Counted from the stretch's first letter, positions 24,405 to 33,041 are shown. The stretch is DNA of 52,362 nt from Bradyrhizobium sp. Leo170 (GCF_004296405.1 NZ_PSRR01000017.1:1-52362); one strand, 5' to 3'. Translations and numbers: made by a program. The notes: generated from the sequence alone by a model not told the origin.

Positions 24405-26036
24405 TCATGCACGCCCAAGCTTCTCTGCCCCTCCGCCCAGTGCCGGTCCCTGTGTCGGATCGAGGTGCTCCGGCACGTCGGCAACAAGCGTGTTGGTGGT
24501 CAGCACCAGCGTGGCGACGGAAGCCGCGTTTCGAAGCGCGGTATAAGTCACCCGCACCGGATCGACGATCCCTGCTGAAACCATGTCGATGAAGACACCG
24601 TTCGCGGCATCGAATCCGACGCCCGCCGGTGCGCTCAGCAGATCGGCCACGACTTTCTCCGCATCATAGCCCGCGTTCCGGGCGATGAATGCGGCGGGAC
24701 GGGATAGTGTTTCGCGCACCAACTTGATGCCTTCGCCGAGGTCGCCATTGACGTTGCCGAGCGTACGCACGACCACCGGCGCGCACTGCGCCAATGCGGT
24801 GCCGCCACCCGGCACGATGCCCTCCTCGGCTGCAGCACGCGCCGCACTGAGCGCATCGTCGATCAACTGGATCGTCCGTTTTTGCTCGACGGGCGTGACG
24901 CCACCCGCAAGGATCACAGCCGTCCCGCCTGAGAGCTTCGCCAGCCGCTCCTTGAGCTTGTCCTGCTCGATGTTGGGTGGTGCCAGATCATGTTGCTTGG
25001 CCACCTGCTGGCGCCGCGCCGCGATCGCCGCGTCGTCGCCACCGCCGCGAATGATCACCGTTTCGCGCCCACTTGCCCGAACCTGCCGCGCGGTTCCGAG
25101 ATCGGCAAGGCTGGTTTCTTCCAACTTGCCACCAAGCTCGCGAGCGATTACCCGTCCCCCTGTTATAATGGCGAGATCGTCCATCATCGCCTTGCGCCAG
25201 TGGCCATAGTCGGGTGGATTGACCACCAGCACCTTGCCACGGTTGCCATCGCCAAGCAGCGTAACGACGACTTCGGGCGCAACCTCTTCAGCGACGATGA
25301 CAAGCGGCCGCCCGGTCGGGGCGACCGCCGCGCGCACCGCCGACAGCTCGCCCGGCGTTTTGATTTTCAGGTCGGTCAGAAGGATGTAGGGCTGATCCAG
25401 CACCACTTCCATCTTCTCGACATCGGTCACCATGTGGTGGGAGATGTAACCGCGGTCGAACGACATGCCTTCGACGACTTCGAGCGTCGTGCTGGTCGTC
25501 ACCCCGTACTCGGAACTGATGATGCCGTCCTTGCCGACACGCTCCACCGCCTCCGCGATTAGATCGCCCAGATGGGAGTCGGTCGACGCGATCGTCGCCA
25601 CCGCCTGCAGCGTCTTGCGGTCCGACACGCCAATTGCCGAACTCTTCAGGGTCTCGACAACGACCTCGACGGCGCGATCAATACCCTTGCAGAGATCAAC
25701 CGATTTGGCGCCGCGCTCCAGGGCTGCCACCCCGCCTTGAATCAGGCCGTTTGCGAGCACCATCGCCGTTGTCGTACCGTCGCCGGCGACTGCGTTGGTC
25801 TGCATCGAGACCTCGCGCACCACCTGCGCGCCCATGTTCTCGAAGCGGTCGGGCAATTCGATTTCAGACGCGATGGTGACGCCATCGCGCGATACGATGG
25901 GTGTGCCAATCGGCCGGTCGACCATCGCGTTCATGCCCTTGGGACCGAGTGTCGATTCGACCGCGGCGGCGAGCTTCTGGACTCCGCGTGCGAGAGCGCG
26001 TCGGGCCTCTATGTCATGCAGCAGAACTTTCGGCAT
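24405..26036 (-). CDS. GroEL-like chaperonin dedicated to the monooxygenase (MimG type)
   Basis: A 543-aa group I chaperonin. It has the ATP-binding sequence NAVAGDGTTTA (residues 81-91), TLGPKGMNAMVD near 30, VEGMSFDRGYIS, and VPGGGTAL near 420, so ATPase function should be intact. The C-terminus (GPALGGGAEKLGRA) lacks the Gly-Gly-Met tail of housekeeping GroEL, and no groES gene lies beside it. In mycobacteria a GroEL-like protein (MimG) in the propane/phenol monooxygenase cluster is needed to fold the large hydroxylase; the same position and company here support that role. It follows the DUF59 gene by 91 bases. Confidence 0.93.
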   Translation of the reverse strand: MPKVLLHDIEARRALARGVQKLAAAVESTLGPKGMNAMVDRPIGTPIVSRDGVTIASEIELPDRFENMGAQVVREVSMQTNAVAGDGTTTAMVLANGLIQGGVAALERGAKSVDLCKGIDRAVEVVVETLKSSAIGVSDRKTLQAVATIASTDSHLGDLIAEAVERVGKDGIISSEYGVTTSTTLEVVEGMSFDRGYISHHMVTDVEKMEVVLDQPYILLTDLKIKTPGELSAVRAAVAPTGRPLVIVAEEVAPEVVVTLLGDGNRGKVLVVNPPDYGHWRKAMMDDLAIITGGRVIARELGGKLEETSLADLGTARQVRASGRETVIIRGGGDDAAIAARRQQVAKQHDLAPPNIEQDKLKERLAKLSGGTAVILAGGVTPVEQKRTIQLIDDALSAARAAAEEGIVPGGGTALAQCAPVVVRTLGNVNGDLGEGIKLVRETLSRPAAFIARNAGYDAEKVVADLLSAPAGVGFDAANGVFIDMVSAGIVDPVRVTYTALRNAASVATLVLTTNTLVADVPEHLDPTQGPALGGGAEKLGRA

Positions 26037-26127
26037 AGCGTTTTACTCCCACGTGGTCGTCTCTTGTTTATATGCTGGGGCGGACTTGCTGACCGCTCCC
26101 GCTATTGGCACCAGCAAGCCGCTTGCC

Positions 26128-26973
26128 TCATGCAAGCGCCGCGGAATTCTCGGCCGTCACGGGCGGCTCGACGGACCGCGCGGCACAGCCACTGCCGCAG
26201 CCTCCACACGGCGCCGCGTCGACAGGAGTCCGTCCCGCGCTATTCCCTTCGGGTTCGCGATAGCGCGCCGCAAGAAGACCTCTGCACAACGAGCTATTGA
26301 ACTCCATGTTGATGCGAACCCCCCGCAACCGCTGCAGATATGAGGCGAGTTCGTAGCGTTTGATGGAGCACCCGTCATAGGTAACGAAGGCCTGATCGCC
26401 GGGCAGCCAGGCAAGGCGCCGTTCAACCAGAAGCTCGCGATAGCGCGGCTTCTGGTGCGCGGCCTCCTCCGTGTCAAACTCGACCTTGTCGTAGGTGCTC
26501 AAGTTCATCTGACAAATCGCCTGGTCGTCATAACCGGCCTCGCGCAACGCTAATATCATGACCTCCTGGCGTCGCTCGAACGCCTTGCGGCGGAACTTCT
26601 CGCGCACCTCTTCGAGCGACCCTCCGGAGGCAAAGTCCCTCAGGGCGTCGCCGAATGATCTGCCTTCGCTGACGCCACGATTGATCTCCTCCGCGACCAT
26701 GTGATCCCGGAGCTGCGGCCGCGCCTCGCGAACCCACGGCAGCGAGGAAACCGCCCGACGCATGTCGTCGGCCATGAGGAACGCGAAGTTCGCCGAGCAC
26801 CAGTAAGTCGGCAACCGAAAGACGATATCGACCCCGCAATTATCATCGAGGGTGACACGCTCAATAAATCCAAGCTCGGTGACCGACTCGTCCAGCTCGG
26901 GATCGGTGACCAGCGCGAGGCGTGCCCACACCTCGCGGGTCCTTTGGTCGTGATGCAGAAGGACAGCGTCCAT
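26128..26973 (-). CDS. DUF59/MIP18-family metal-assembly protein with Cys-rich tail
   Basis: A 281-aa protein whose first 100 residues match the MIP18/SufT/PaaD (DUF59) fold: TDPELDESVTELGFIERVTLDD near residue 25 and RLPTYWCSANFAFLMADDMR near 55, with the family Cys. The middle (residues 110-250) is helical and not recognised. The C-terminus carries CGGCGSGC, three Cys in eight residues, which could hold or pass iron. DUF59 proteins help load iron-sulfur or iron centres, so a role in maturing the diiron hydroxylase or the reductase is likely (inference). The ATG at 26973 is chosen for its GGAG; a GTG at 26982 that overlaps the amidohydrolase stop is the alternative. Confidence 0.85.
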   Translation of the reverse strand: MDAVLLHHDQRTREVWARLALVTDPELDESVTELGFIERVTLDDNCGVDIVFRLPTYWCSANFAFLMADDMRRAVSSLPWVREARPQLRDHMVAEEINRGVSEGRSFGDALRDFASGGSLEEVREKFRRKAFERRQEVMILALREAGYDDQAICQMNLSTYDKVEFDTEEAAHQKPRYRELLVERRLAWLPGDQAFVTYDGCSIKRYELASYLQRLRGVRINMEFNSSLCRGLLAARYREPEGNSAGRTPVDAAPCGGCGSGCAARSVEPPVTAENSAALA

Positions 26974-26978
26974 CGTTC

Positions 26979-28001
26979 TCACTCCGCCGCGGTCGCGTGC
27001 GCGCTTCCCACCAGCTTGCCCTTCTGCGCCTCGACATCAACGCCGTAGAGGCGCGCAGCGTTGAGGCCAAGGATCTTCCTCTTTGCCTGCTGCGTCAGAT
27101 CGACACCGTGCTCCTGCTTCAGATCGTCGGGCAGTTCGAAGTTCCAGAATTTTTCGACGAGCCAGCGAGGCGTCCAGATTGCGTAGTCGCTGCCGAAAAG
27201 GAGTTTGTCCTCGCCGACCCAGAACAGCAGCTCGCTAATCACCTCGGCGAAATAACGCGGACGGCCGTGGATGAACGGCAGCGCCACCGCGAGGCCACCA
27301 TAGACGTTCGTCTCCTGCACCGCGATCCAGCAAAAATCGTCCAGCCGTGGCAGGCCGCAATGCTCAATTATGAAATTGAGACCCTGGAAGTCGGTGGCGG
27401 CATGATCGACGTCGTGAACATCGAAAGCATCCTTGTCCAAGGGAATGATGGTCGGCCCCTTGTGAACATGGACATTTATAATGCCAAGTTTTTGGCAAAG
27501 CTCGAGGCAACGATAGGCGTTGGGATCCGTGAGCTTCCAGCCTCGCGACTCGCCCTTCCATTCGGCCGTATAAAGCTTCACGCCTTTTATGCCGAAAGTC
27601 TCCTTCATGTAGTGAATATACTCGAGCGCCCGCTCGCCATCGCGCGGGTCGAAGGCGCCGTTGACGATAAAGCGATCCTTGTACTTCTTCGCCATCTCGG
27701 CGTTGCGATCGATGGTGTTAAAGCCGTTCTTGTAGAATTCCGTCAGATAGGTCGACTGTACGATGGCCATATCGTCCGGGCCGTCGACGAACAGATCGTG
27801 ATACATCTGCTCGGCGCTGTACTTCTCGAACTGGTCCTTGGGCCAGAGCTTGTCGGGCGGGCTGAGCGAGGTGTGGTAGGTGTAGAAGCAGTCAATGAAC
27901 TGCTTGCCGTGAATGTTTCGCTGGTTCGCCGGACTGCCGTCCCAGAAATGGGTGTGCCCGTCGATGACGAAGACTTCCTCGCCGGTGGGGGTTATGAACA
28001 T
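26979..28001 (-). CDS. Amidohydrolase-family (TIM-barrel) protein of the monooxygenase cluster
   Basis: A 340-aa metal-dependent hydrolase of the amidohydrolase_2 type. The first metal motif is DGHTHFW near residue 14; further ligands are probably the His in GIINVHVHKGPT, FIIEHCGLPR and the Asp of LLFGSDYAIW. Related decarboxylases and hydrolases share the fold. A gene of this family stands beside mim/prm monooxygenase genes in actinobacteria, where its role is still unclear. The ATG at 27999-28001 is preferred over a TTG four codons earlier, with GGAG seven bases upstream. It follows a 120-base gap with a strong hairpin after the coupling protein gene. Confidence 0.87.
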   Translation of the reverse strand: MFITPTGEEVFVIDGHTHFWDGSPANQRNIHGKQFIDCFYTYHTSLSPPDKLWPKDQFEKYSAEQMYHDLFVDGPDDMAIVQSTYLTEFYKNGFNTIDRNAEMAKKYKDRFIVNGAFDPRDGERALEYIHYMKETFGIKGVKLYTAEWKGESRGWKLTDPNAYRCLELCQKLGIINVHVHKGPTIIPLDKDAFDVHDVDHAATDFQGLNFIIEHCGLPRLDDFCWIAVQETNVYGGLAVALPFIHGRPRYFAEVISELLFWVGEDKLLFGSDYAIWTPRWLVEKFWNFELPDDLKQEHGVDLTQQAKRKILGLNAARLYGVDVEAQKGKLVGSAHATAAE

Positions 28002-28068
28002 GATAATCTCCAAGGTTTTGCCAAGTGCTTTACGTCAACGTCGGGGACGGCCGATCGTGCAAGAATGA

Positions 28069-28101
28069 GGTGGAGCCACAACCGTCCGGATGTGGTCCAC
28101 C
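28069..28101 (-). other. Hairpin between coupling-protein and amidohydrolase genes
   Basis: GGTGGAGCCACA (28069-28080) pairs with TGTGGTCCACC (28091-28101), giving an 11-bp stem with one bulged base and a loop of ten. On the transcribed strand there is no T-run after it, so it may be an mRNA processing or stability point, or a partial terminator that sets the four enzyme genes above the genes behind. Confidence 0.55.
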
Positions 28102-28124
28102 CCAGGCTCGGGAGTTGAAAGAGT

Positions 28125-28496
28125 TCACTCGATGTATTCGAAGACCTCTTCCATATTTCCGAACAGCGTCACCGTGTTGTCGTCGATGCGCACCATTCGG
28201 CCATAGTGGGTCGAGGTATTCACTTCGAAGATCTCGGCCGTCATGTCTTTCCCGAGAATTTCGCTGATTTCATCCATCTTGAAGATCAACTTGCCCTCGC
28301 CGTCGATGCGGATCAGGGCCGGCTGATAGGTCACGGTCACGTTCGGCTTCTTCGCCATGAATTCGGCGATGGCGCGCGCTTCCACGCTGTCATTCATCGT
28401 GACGCCGCACTGATGAGAAATCGTCTGGTCGAAGACGATGTCTCCCATCTTCTGGAAGATGTTCTGGTTGGTCGCAGTTCTGGAAGCAACGGACAT
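28125..28496 (-). CDS. Diiron monooxygenase coupling/effector protein (MimD/PrmD type)
   Basis: Small regulatory component (123 aa) of the soluble diiron monooxygenase, equivalent to MmoB/DmpM. It carries no cofactor; it docks on the hydroxylase and controls substrate entry and electron transfer. MNDSVEARAIAEFMAKKPNVTVTYQPALIRIDGEGKLIFKMDEI-type sequence, with the beta-strand VTVTYQPALIRIDGEGKL and the DMTAEIFEVNTSTHYGRM loop, matches the family. It begins six bases after the small hydroxylase stop. The order hydroxylase-reductase-hydroxylase-coupling is that of mimABCD/prmABCD. Confidence 0.9.
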   Translation of the reverse strand: MSVASRTATNQNIFQKMGDIVFDQTISHQCGVTMNDSVEARAIAEFMAKKPNVTVTYQPALIRIDGEGKLIFKMDEISEILGKDMTAEIFEVNTSTHYGRMVRIDDNTVTLFGNMEEVFEYIE

Positions 28497-28502
28497 TGCA
28501 AT

Positions 28503-29573
28503 TTACTCCTTGGGAAGGACGAGGCCGAGCTCGCCGAGGATCTTCTTGATGCGTTCGACCGACTGTGCGCGGGCGTCGGCGTACTGCACCGGCTTCGAGT
28601 GCGGCTGCGACCAGATCGGCTGCAGGCCGACGGCCGCCTTGTTGGCGAGCGCCACATGCTTGTTCACCCAGCCCTGGAACAGGTTCTTGTTGTGGGCAGC
28701 ATGCTGATTGTCCGTCACCAGAAGATGCAGCAGGTCGATCGTGTTCGCGAGATTGCGCTCATAGTCGGCCTCTGCGGCCGAAATGACCGACGGCGTGATG
28801 AAGTCGCCGTTGGACGAGGCCACCTGCATCAGGAAGCCGCTACGGAACAATTCGCCGACAAGCGGCTCGAACACGATGTTGGTGGCAAAGTACTGCTCGA
28901 GATAGTCGGCCGAACCCATGATCGATTCGACCGCTTCCCGGGTGCCTTGCCAGCCCTTGTCTTCCAGCCAGGTGCGCTTGCCCGCCGTGTCGTCGAAGCC
29001 CGGAATGTCCATTCCGATCTCGGCGAGATAGAGCGTGATATCCTGCGCAAGGCGAAGCTTGTAGGACGAGTTGGTCAATGTCGCATTGTTGATCATCTGC
29101 GTATAGCCATAGCGCTGAGCCTGCATCAGCGACGTGCCGAGACCGAACTCGACATGTTTCCACGCGCCGAGGTGGTTTTGCAGAATCTTGACCCACGCTT
29201 TGTTGAAAGCCTTCGGCGCGCCGGACTTGCGGCCGTTGGCGATCACCGATTGAACCATGCCTTCGATCTTGGACTGACGCTGGTAGTGGGTGCGCTCCCA
29301 CTCCTGATCGGGAGCACGGAACGCATGCCAGTTCGAGCTCAGCGCCGCAGTATTGTCCTTGGTGTAGGCGCCCTTCCCGTTGGGGAAGGAGATGATCCAG
29401 TCCTGCAGCAGGTAGCGTTCCGGATCCGGCTGCACATCGACGGTCACGTCCTCGTAGTGCGTCGCCCGCTTGCTGCGTGGCTCGAAGTATCTGTACCTGC
29501 GGCTGTCCGAATCCGGAAACACCGCAGCGCCCGCTGCACCGGATCCCACTGAAACAATTGGAACTGCAGTCAT
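28503..29573 (-). CDS. Diiron monooxygenase small hydroxylase subunit (beta; MimC/PrmC type)
   Basis: Beta subunit of the hydroxylase (356 aa). It has the ferritin-like fold without iron ligands and supports the alpha subunit. RRYRYFEPRSKRATHYEDVTVD near residue 25 and the later helices (FFATNIVFEPLVGELFRSGF-like region, residues 230-250; NRNLFQGWV-like region near 310) are typical. The ATG at 29573 has GGAGGAAGACT directly before it; the frame is open 36 codons further upstream but that part overlaps the reductase gene and has no ribosome site. It forms the A2C2 hydroxylase with the large subunit. Confidence 0.92.
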   Translation of the reverse strand: MTAVPIVSVGSGAAGAAVFPDSDSRRYRYFEPRSKRATHYEDVTVDVQPDPERYLLQDWIISFPNGKGAYTKDNTAALSSNWHAFRAPDQEWERTHYQRQSKIEGMVQSVIANGRKSGAPKAFNKAWVKILQNHLGAWKHVEFGLGTSLMQAQRYGYTQMINNATLTNSSYKLRLAQDITLYLAEIGMDIPGFDDTAGKRTWLEDKGWQGTREAVESIMGSADYLEQYFATNIVFEPLVGELFRSGFLMQVASSNGDFITPSVISAAEADYERNLANTIDLLHLLVTDNQHAAHNKNLFQGWVNKHVALANKAAVGLQPIWSQPHSKPVQYADARAQSVERIKKILGELGLVLPKE

Positions 29574-29628
29574 AGTCTTCCTCCTCCCATTGGTGGCTTG
29601 CACTAGCTGGACCGGCATTCGGAAAGCC

Positions 29629-30669
29629 TCAGTTGGCGGCCGGCGTAAACTTGTCGAAAAAGATGCGATCCGATTCGACATCGTTCATCTGCAACACCGG
29701 CGTCAGCGCCTCGATCATCGGCGATGGTCCGCAGGCATAGACGTCGACGTCTTCCCCGTATCCCGAGTTGCGCAGGTGTGCCCCGACCGCTTCGTGCACG
29801 AAGCCCTTTTCCCCGCGCCAAGTCGTGTCATCGGCCGCGTGAGAGAGGACGGGCACAAACGTAAAATCCGGATGCTTTGCCGAGAGTTCTGCAAAGCGAT
29901 CGAGGTAGAAAAGATCGTTTTGCGTCCGGGCTCCGTAGAAGAAGCGCACCGGACGTACTTCTCCGGAGTTGATGTGATCGTGGAGGATCGACCAGAGAGG
30001 CGACATTCCCGATCCGCCCCCGACCAGGATCACGGCTCCGTTTCTGTTTTCTCGCCGGAAGCAGGTGCCGTAAGGTCCCCTGACCCCGACTCTGGTTCCG
30101 ACGGCGAGGTCTCCGTCGAGCTGGGAGGAGAAGCGTCCGTTCGGGTACTTCTTGATGATGAATGCGAGCTTTTGGCCTTCGAGCGGCGAATTTGCCATGG
30201 AAAACGAGCGCGTAATCGTCTCTGCCCCCGAGAGCGTGATGTCGACATATTGACCCGCCCAGAACTTCAGAGGTTGGTCCAGCGAGATCTCGAGGTGTCT
30301 GATGTCGTGGGTTAGCGCGGCGACGCTCGTGACTGTGCCTGTGAAGTCCCTGACCGGGATCGATTTCGACAGCACCTCTTCGTCATAGTTGAGGAGCTCT
30401 ACTTCAAGATCCGAGTAGGCCAGCGTCCGGCACAACAGGATGTAATCCTGACTGCGCTCCATCTCGTTGAGGGCGAACGTCGAGTATTTCTTCAGCTCCA
30501 CATCGCCTTCGGTAAGAACGCATTTGCACGCGGAGCACTGTCCCTCCTTGCAACCATGCGGCAACGCGATGCCCTGGCGGAAGGCGGCGTCGAGGACGGT
30601 TTCGTTCTCCTCGACCTCGAATTCTATGCCTACCGGATGCAGGCGAACGACATTAGCGGGCGCGCCCAT
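29629..30669 (-). CDS. Diiron monooxygenase reductase (2Fe-2S/FAD/NADH; MimB/PrmB type)
   Basis: Electron-transfer component (346 aa) that passes electrons from NADH to the hydroxylase. The N-terminal plant-type ferredoxin domain has Cys40, Cys45, Cys48 and Cys80 (HGCKEGQCSACKC ... YILLCRT). The FAD domain follows with R154SFSMAN, then the NAD domain with VILVGGGSGMSP near 210 and YACGPSPMIE near 315. The ATG at 30669 has GAGGAGG five bases upstream; an upstream in-frame Met is rejected for this reason. It sits between the two hydroxylase genes, the usual order in group 5 diiron monooxygenases. Confidence 0.94.
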   Translation of the reverse strand: MGAPANVVRLHPVGIEFEVEENETVLDAAFRQGIALPHGCKEGQCSACKCVLTEGDVELKKYSTFALNEMERSQDYILLCRTLAYSDLEVELLNYDEEVLSKSIPVRDFTGTVTSVAALTHDIRHLEISLDQPLKFWAGQYVDITLSGAETITRSFSMANSPLEGQKLAFIIKKYPNGRFSSQLDGDLAVGTRVGVRGPYGTCFRRENRNGAVILVGGGSGMSPLWSILHDHINSGEVRPVRFFYGARTQNDLFYLDRFAELSAKHPDFTFVPVLSHAADDTTWRGEKGFVHEAVGAHLRNSGYGEDVDVYACGPSPMIEALTPVLQMNDVESDRIFFDKFTPAAN

Positions 30670-30751
30670 AAGGCCTCCTCGAACCAAGGCTTGCAGATCT
30701 TCGGGGATTGATCGGGAAGGAGCCAGCCGGAGCTGGCTCCCTCCTGGCTGC

Positions 30752-32422
30752 TTAGTTGCAGGGATTGATGGTGAATCCCTTCCGATACTCGGCGAGATGC
30801 GCCTCGCGATCGGCCGGGCTCATTGCGCGCAGTGCCATCAGCGGGCTCTTCAGCGTGTGGCCGCGGAGGTCGTCAAGCGTCCACATCTCCTTCTCGTCGA
30901 AGCGCAGGTGTGGCTGCGGCACCAGCGTCCTCCCGTCGGTGCGGACAAAGCCGAGATCCTTGATCGCGTCGGCGAGGTCCCAGCCATCGTAGCAGCTTTC
31001 CCATTCGCGCCGTCCGCTGAACCGACCCATCGCAGGCGTCGGCCGTCCCTCGTACTCGCCGGCGAATGCCTGCGCGACAGTCCAGCGATCCAACTCGTGC
31101 GCGAAGGTATAGAGCTGGCCATCGATCTCGTCGGTGACGATGTCCTCGCGGATCAGGCAGGGCACAAGGCACGACCAGCAACGATGCGGATAGACGTAAC
31201 CGACATCGCTGTTGAAGAGGATGTTGGTCTGGCCGCGATGCGACAGCTTCTCGTACCATTTCCAGAACTCGCCGAACTGGGCGTACCAGCCTGGATATTT
31301 ATGCTCGAACCACTCGAAGTCCTTGTCGGTCTGAGCTTCGATCCGCCAGAAGTTCACCGGCCAGCCGACCGCGAAGAATTGCGCGACCCTGTGGACGTAA
31401 TGTTTCTCGGTCAGGCGCTTCCAGGCTGTCTGGACGTCGTCATGATGGATCTTGATGCCGTATTTCTCGAGGGGCAGCATATAGGTGCGATAATAGTCCT
31501 CGAAGATCCAGCGATGCCACATCTCCGCATAGGACTCCTTGTTCTTGTCGCGGTTCGTGGTTCCGTACTCGATGAAGGTTCCGATCGCGGCATCGACGAT
31601 CGCGTGGTTCTGCCAGAAGGCATAGCGCAGATCCCGCTCGATCAGCAGATGGTTGTCGGGCTCCTTGAGCATGGACATCAGCATCGAATGGCCGTTGCCG
31701 ATGTGCCGGCTTTCATCCGACTGCACGGAAAGGAACACGGTCGGAAGCGCGTAGTCGCCGTTGCGGGCGGCCTCGGACGGCATCGCCACGAACAGCGTGT
31801 TCGTAAAGGCGGTCTCAGCCACGACGGTCAGATAGATGTTCGCCGAAGTGATTGCGTCACCGGTGATGAAGCCCTCACCGAACTGACGGCCGATCGTGGT
31901 GGCATAGCACTTGCCGAACGCCTCTTCCGTGATATCGAACCCGGCCGGATCGATGTAGTTCTCCATGTACCACTTCTTGAGGTTCATCTGGATCGTCGAG
32001 TGTCGGAACTCGTCGACCATCTGCATCGTGAAGCCGGTGCGAAGATCCTCACCCGGAGCGAGACGGCCGACCATGGCCATCGAGCGCGCCGCCGAGATCT
32101 CGGGGAACGGGATGATCGCCAGGAACAGCTTCATCCACTCGACCCATCGCGGCTCGACGTTGCGGAACATGTCGCCGCGCAGAGCCGCATCGAGCGCGCC
32201 GTAGACGCGGTTGTCCTTTTCTTCCTGCATTGGGAAATAGGAGCGAAGGACCTGCTTCATCGGATCCTTCGGCGCTTTCGTGATCTTGTAGTCCGTGGGG
32301 AAGGTCATCGCCTCCTGTACGTAGGAAGGATTCCAGCCGAGATCTGCAATCTTCTTTGCAGCTTCACCGACAGAAATGCCGCGCTGGGCGGTAATCTTGT
32401 TGAGTGTTAGCGTTCCAGACAT
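30752..32422 (-). CDS. Diiron monooxygenase large hydroxylase subunit (propane/phenol type; MimA/PrmA)
   Basis: Catalytic alpha subunit (556 aa) of a soluble diiron monooxygenase. The iron ligands can be placed: Glu108, Glu138 and His141 (DEFRH), Glu203, Glu237 and His240 (DESRH). The spacing (30, 3, 62, 34, 3) equals that of methane monooxygenase MmoX (114, 144, 147, 209, 243, 246). The length and the A-B-C-D gene order point to group 5 (propane 2-monooxygenase, also active on acetone, phenol and similar compounds). It hydroxylates a hydrocarbon with O2 and NADH-derived electrons. Transcription should start at the -24/-12 promoter at 32745-32760, leaving a leader of about 310 bases. Confidence 0.94.
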   Translation of the reverse strand: MSGTLTLNKITAQRGISVGEAAKKIADLGWNPSYVQEAMTFPTDYKITKAPKDPMKQVLRSYFPMQEEKDNRVYGALDAALRGDMFRNVEPRWVEWMKLFLAIIPFPEISAARSMAMVGRLAPGEDLRTGFTMQMVDEFRHSTIQMNLKKWYMENYIDPAGFDITEEAFGKCYATTIGRQFGEGFITGDAITSANIYLTVVAETAFTNTLFVAMPSEAARNGDYALPTVFLSVQSDESRHIGNGHSMLMSMLKEPDNHLLIERDLRYAFWQNHAIVDAAIGTFIEYGTTNRDKNKESYAEMWHRWIFEDYYRTYMLPLEKYGIKIHHDDVQTAWKRLTEKHYVHRVAQFFAVGWPVNFWRIEAQTDKDFEWFEHKYPGWYAQFGEFWKWYEKLSHRGQTNILFNSDVGYVYPHRCWSCLVPCLIREDIVTDEIDGQLYTFAHELDRWTVAQAFAGEYEGRPTPAMGRFSGRREWESCYDGWDLADAIKDLGFVRTDGRTLVPQPHLRFDEKEMWTLDDLRGHTLKSPLMALRAMSPADREAHLAEYRKGFTINPCN

Positions 32423-32744
32423 CTAGTCTATCCTCCTGATCGAGTCAGAAACCACATCGATATTCCGCCTGCCCCAGGCCTCGACGGCCGGGCAGTGCTT
32501 ACCCGTGCGTTACGGGCCACCTCGCGGCCGTTCTCACGACCGGACGTTTGATATCGGCAAGGGTCTCAGGATGACTGTGGAGCACTCCGCGGGCGATCAG
32601 CGGCGATCTTGGAACCAGCGGCTTCCCGATCGCAATTGTGTTGTCCCGCACAAGATACGTCCTCAGCTAGGCATCCCCTTCCCTCGTTCTTTTCGCGGCT
32701 CGCCCCAGACGAGGACCAGTCAGCGTTGTTGTGCTGAGAAGCTT

Positions 32745-32760
32745 TGCAATGGGCGTGCCA
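32745..32760 (-). promoter_or_regulatory. Sigma-54 promoter of the monooxygenase operon
   Basis: On the minus strand TGGCACG-CCCA-TTGCA matches the -24/-12 consensus (TGGCACG-N4-TTGC) at every fixed position, with GG and GC ten bases apart. Transcription would start near 32734 and run into the large hydroxylase gene at 32422. The sigma-54 activator gene in the same cluster makes a functional link likely. The 619-base gap (32423-33041) contains no convincing gene. Confidence 0.88.
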
Positions 32761-32858
32761 GCTCGTCCGAGCGCCTCGCCAGATGGTTTCTGATGACGTG
32801 AGCGTGGGATGAGTGACGGTCGTGCCCGCATGGCGCTTGGCTTGACGACTGATCGAGA

Positions 32859-32925
32859 TGCAAATTGCGACAGGAATTGCAAAATGAGAATCGCTGCAAC
32901 GCAGAGGAGCCAGTTTGCATCGCAA
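32859..32925. promoter_or_regulatory. Possible activator binding region (TTGC/GCAA inverted repeats)
   Basis: Between 100 and 180 bases upstream of the -24/-12 promoter lie TGCAA-N13-TTGCA (32859-32881) and TTGC-ATC-GCAA (32915-32925). Enhancer-binding proteins of the AcoR class normally bind inverted repeats at this distance. I cannot tell which repeat, if any, is the real site. Confidence 0.35.
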
Positions 32926-33041
32926 TGTTTGCGCCGCGGTAGTGGTCACTCGCTGGGACGAAGTGCGCAATGGCATATGACTGGCAGGCAGCAAATCCAC
33001 CGCGAGCAAACGTATGCCCGCGATGGATTGGATGCGCCTTG

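Noticed and set aside
26922..32410. Plus-strand frames of 398, 448 and 647 codons across the monooxygenase genes
   Set aside because: Antisense shadows; the minus-strand genes carry cofactor and iron-ligand motifs and ribosome sites.
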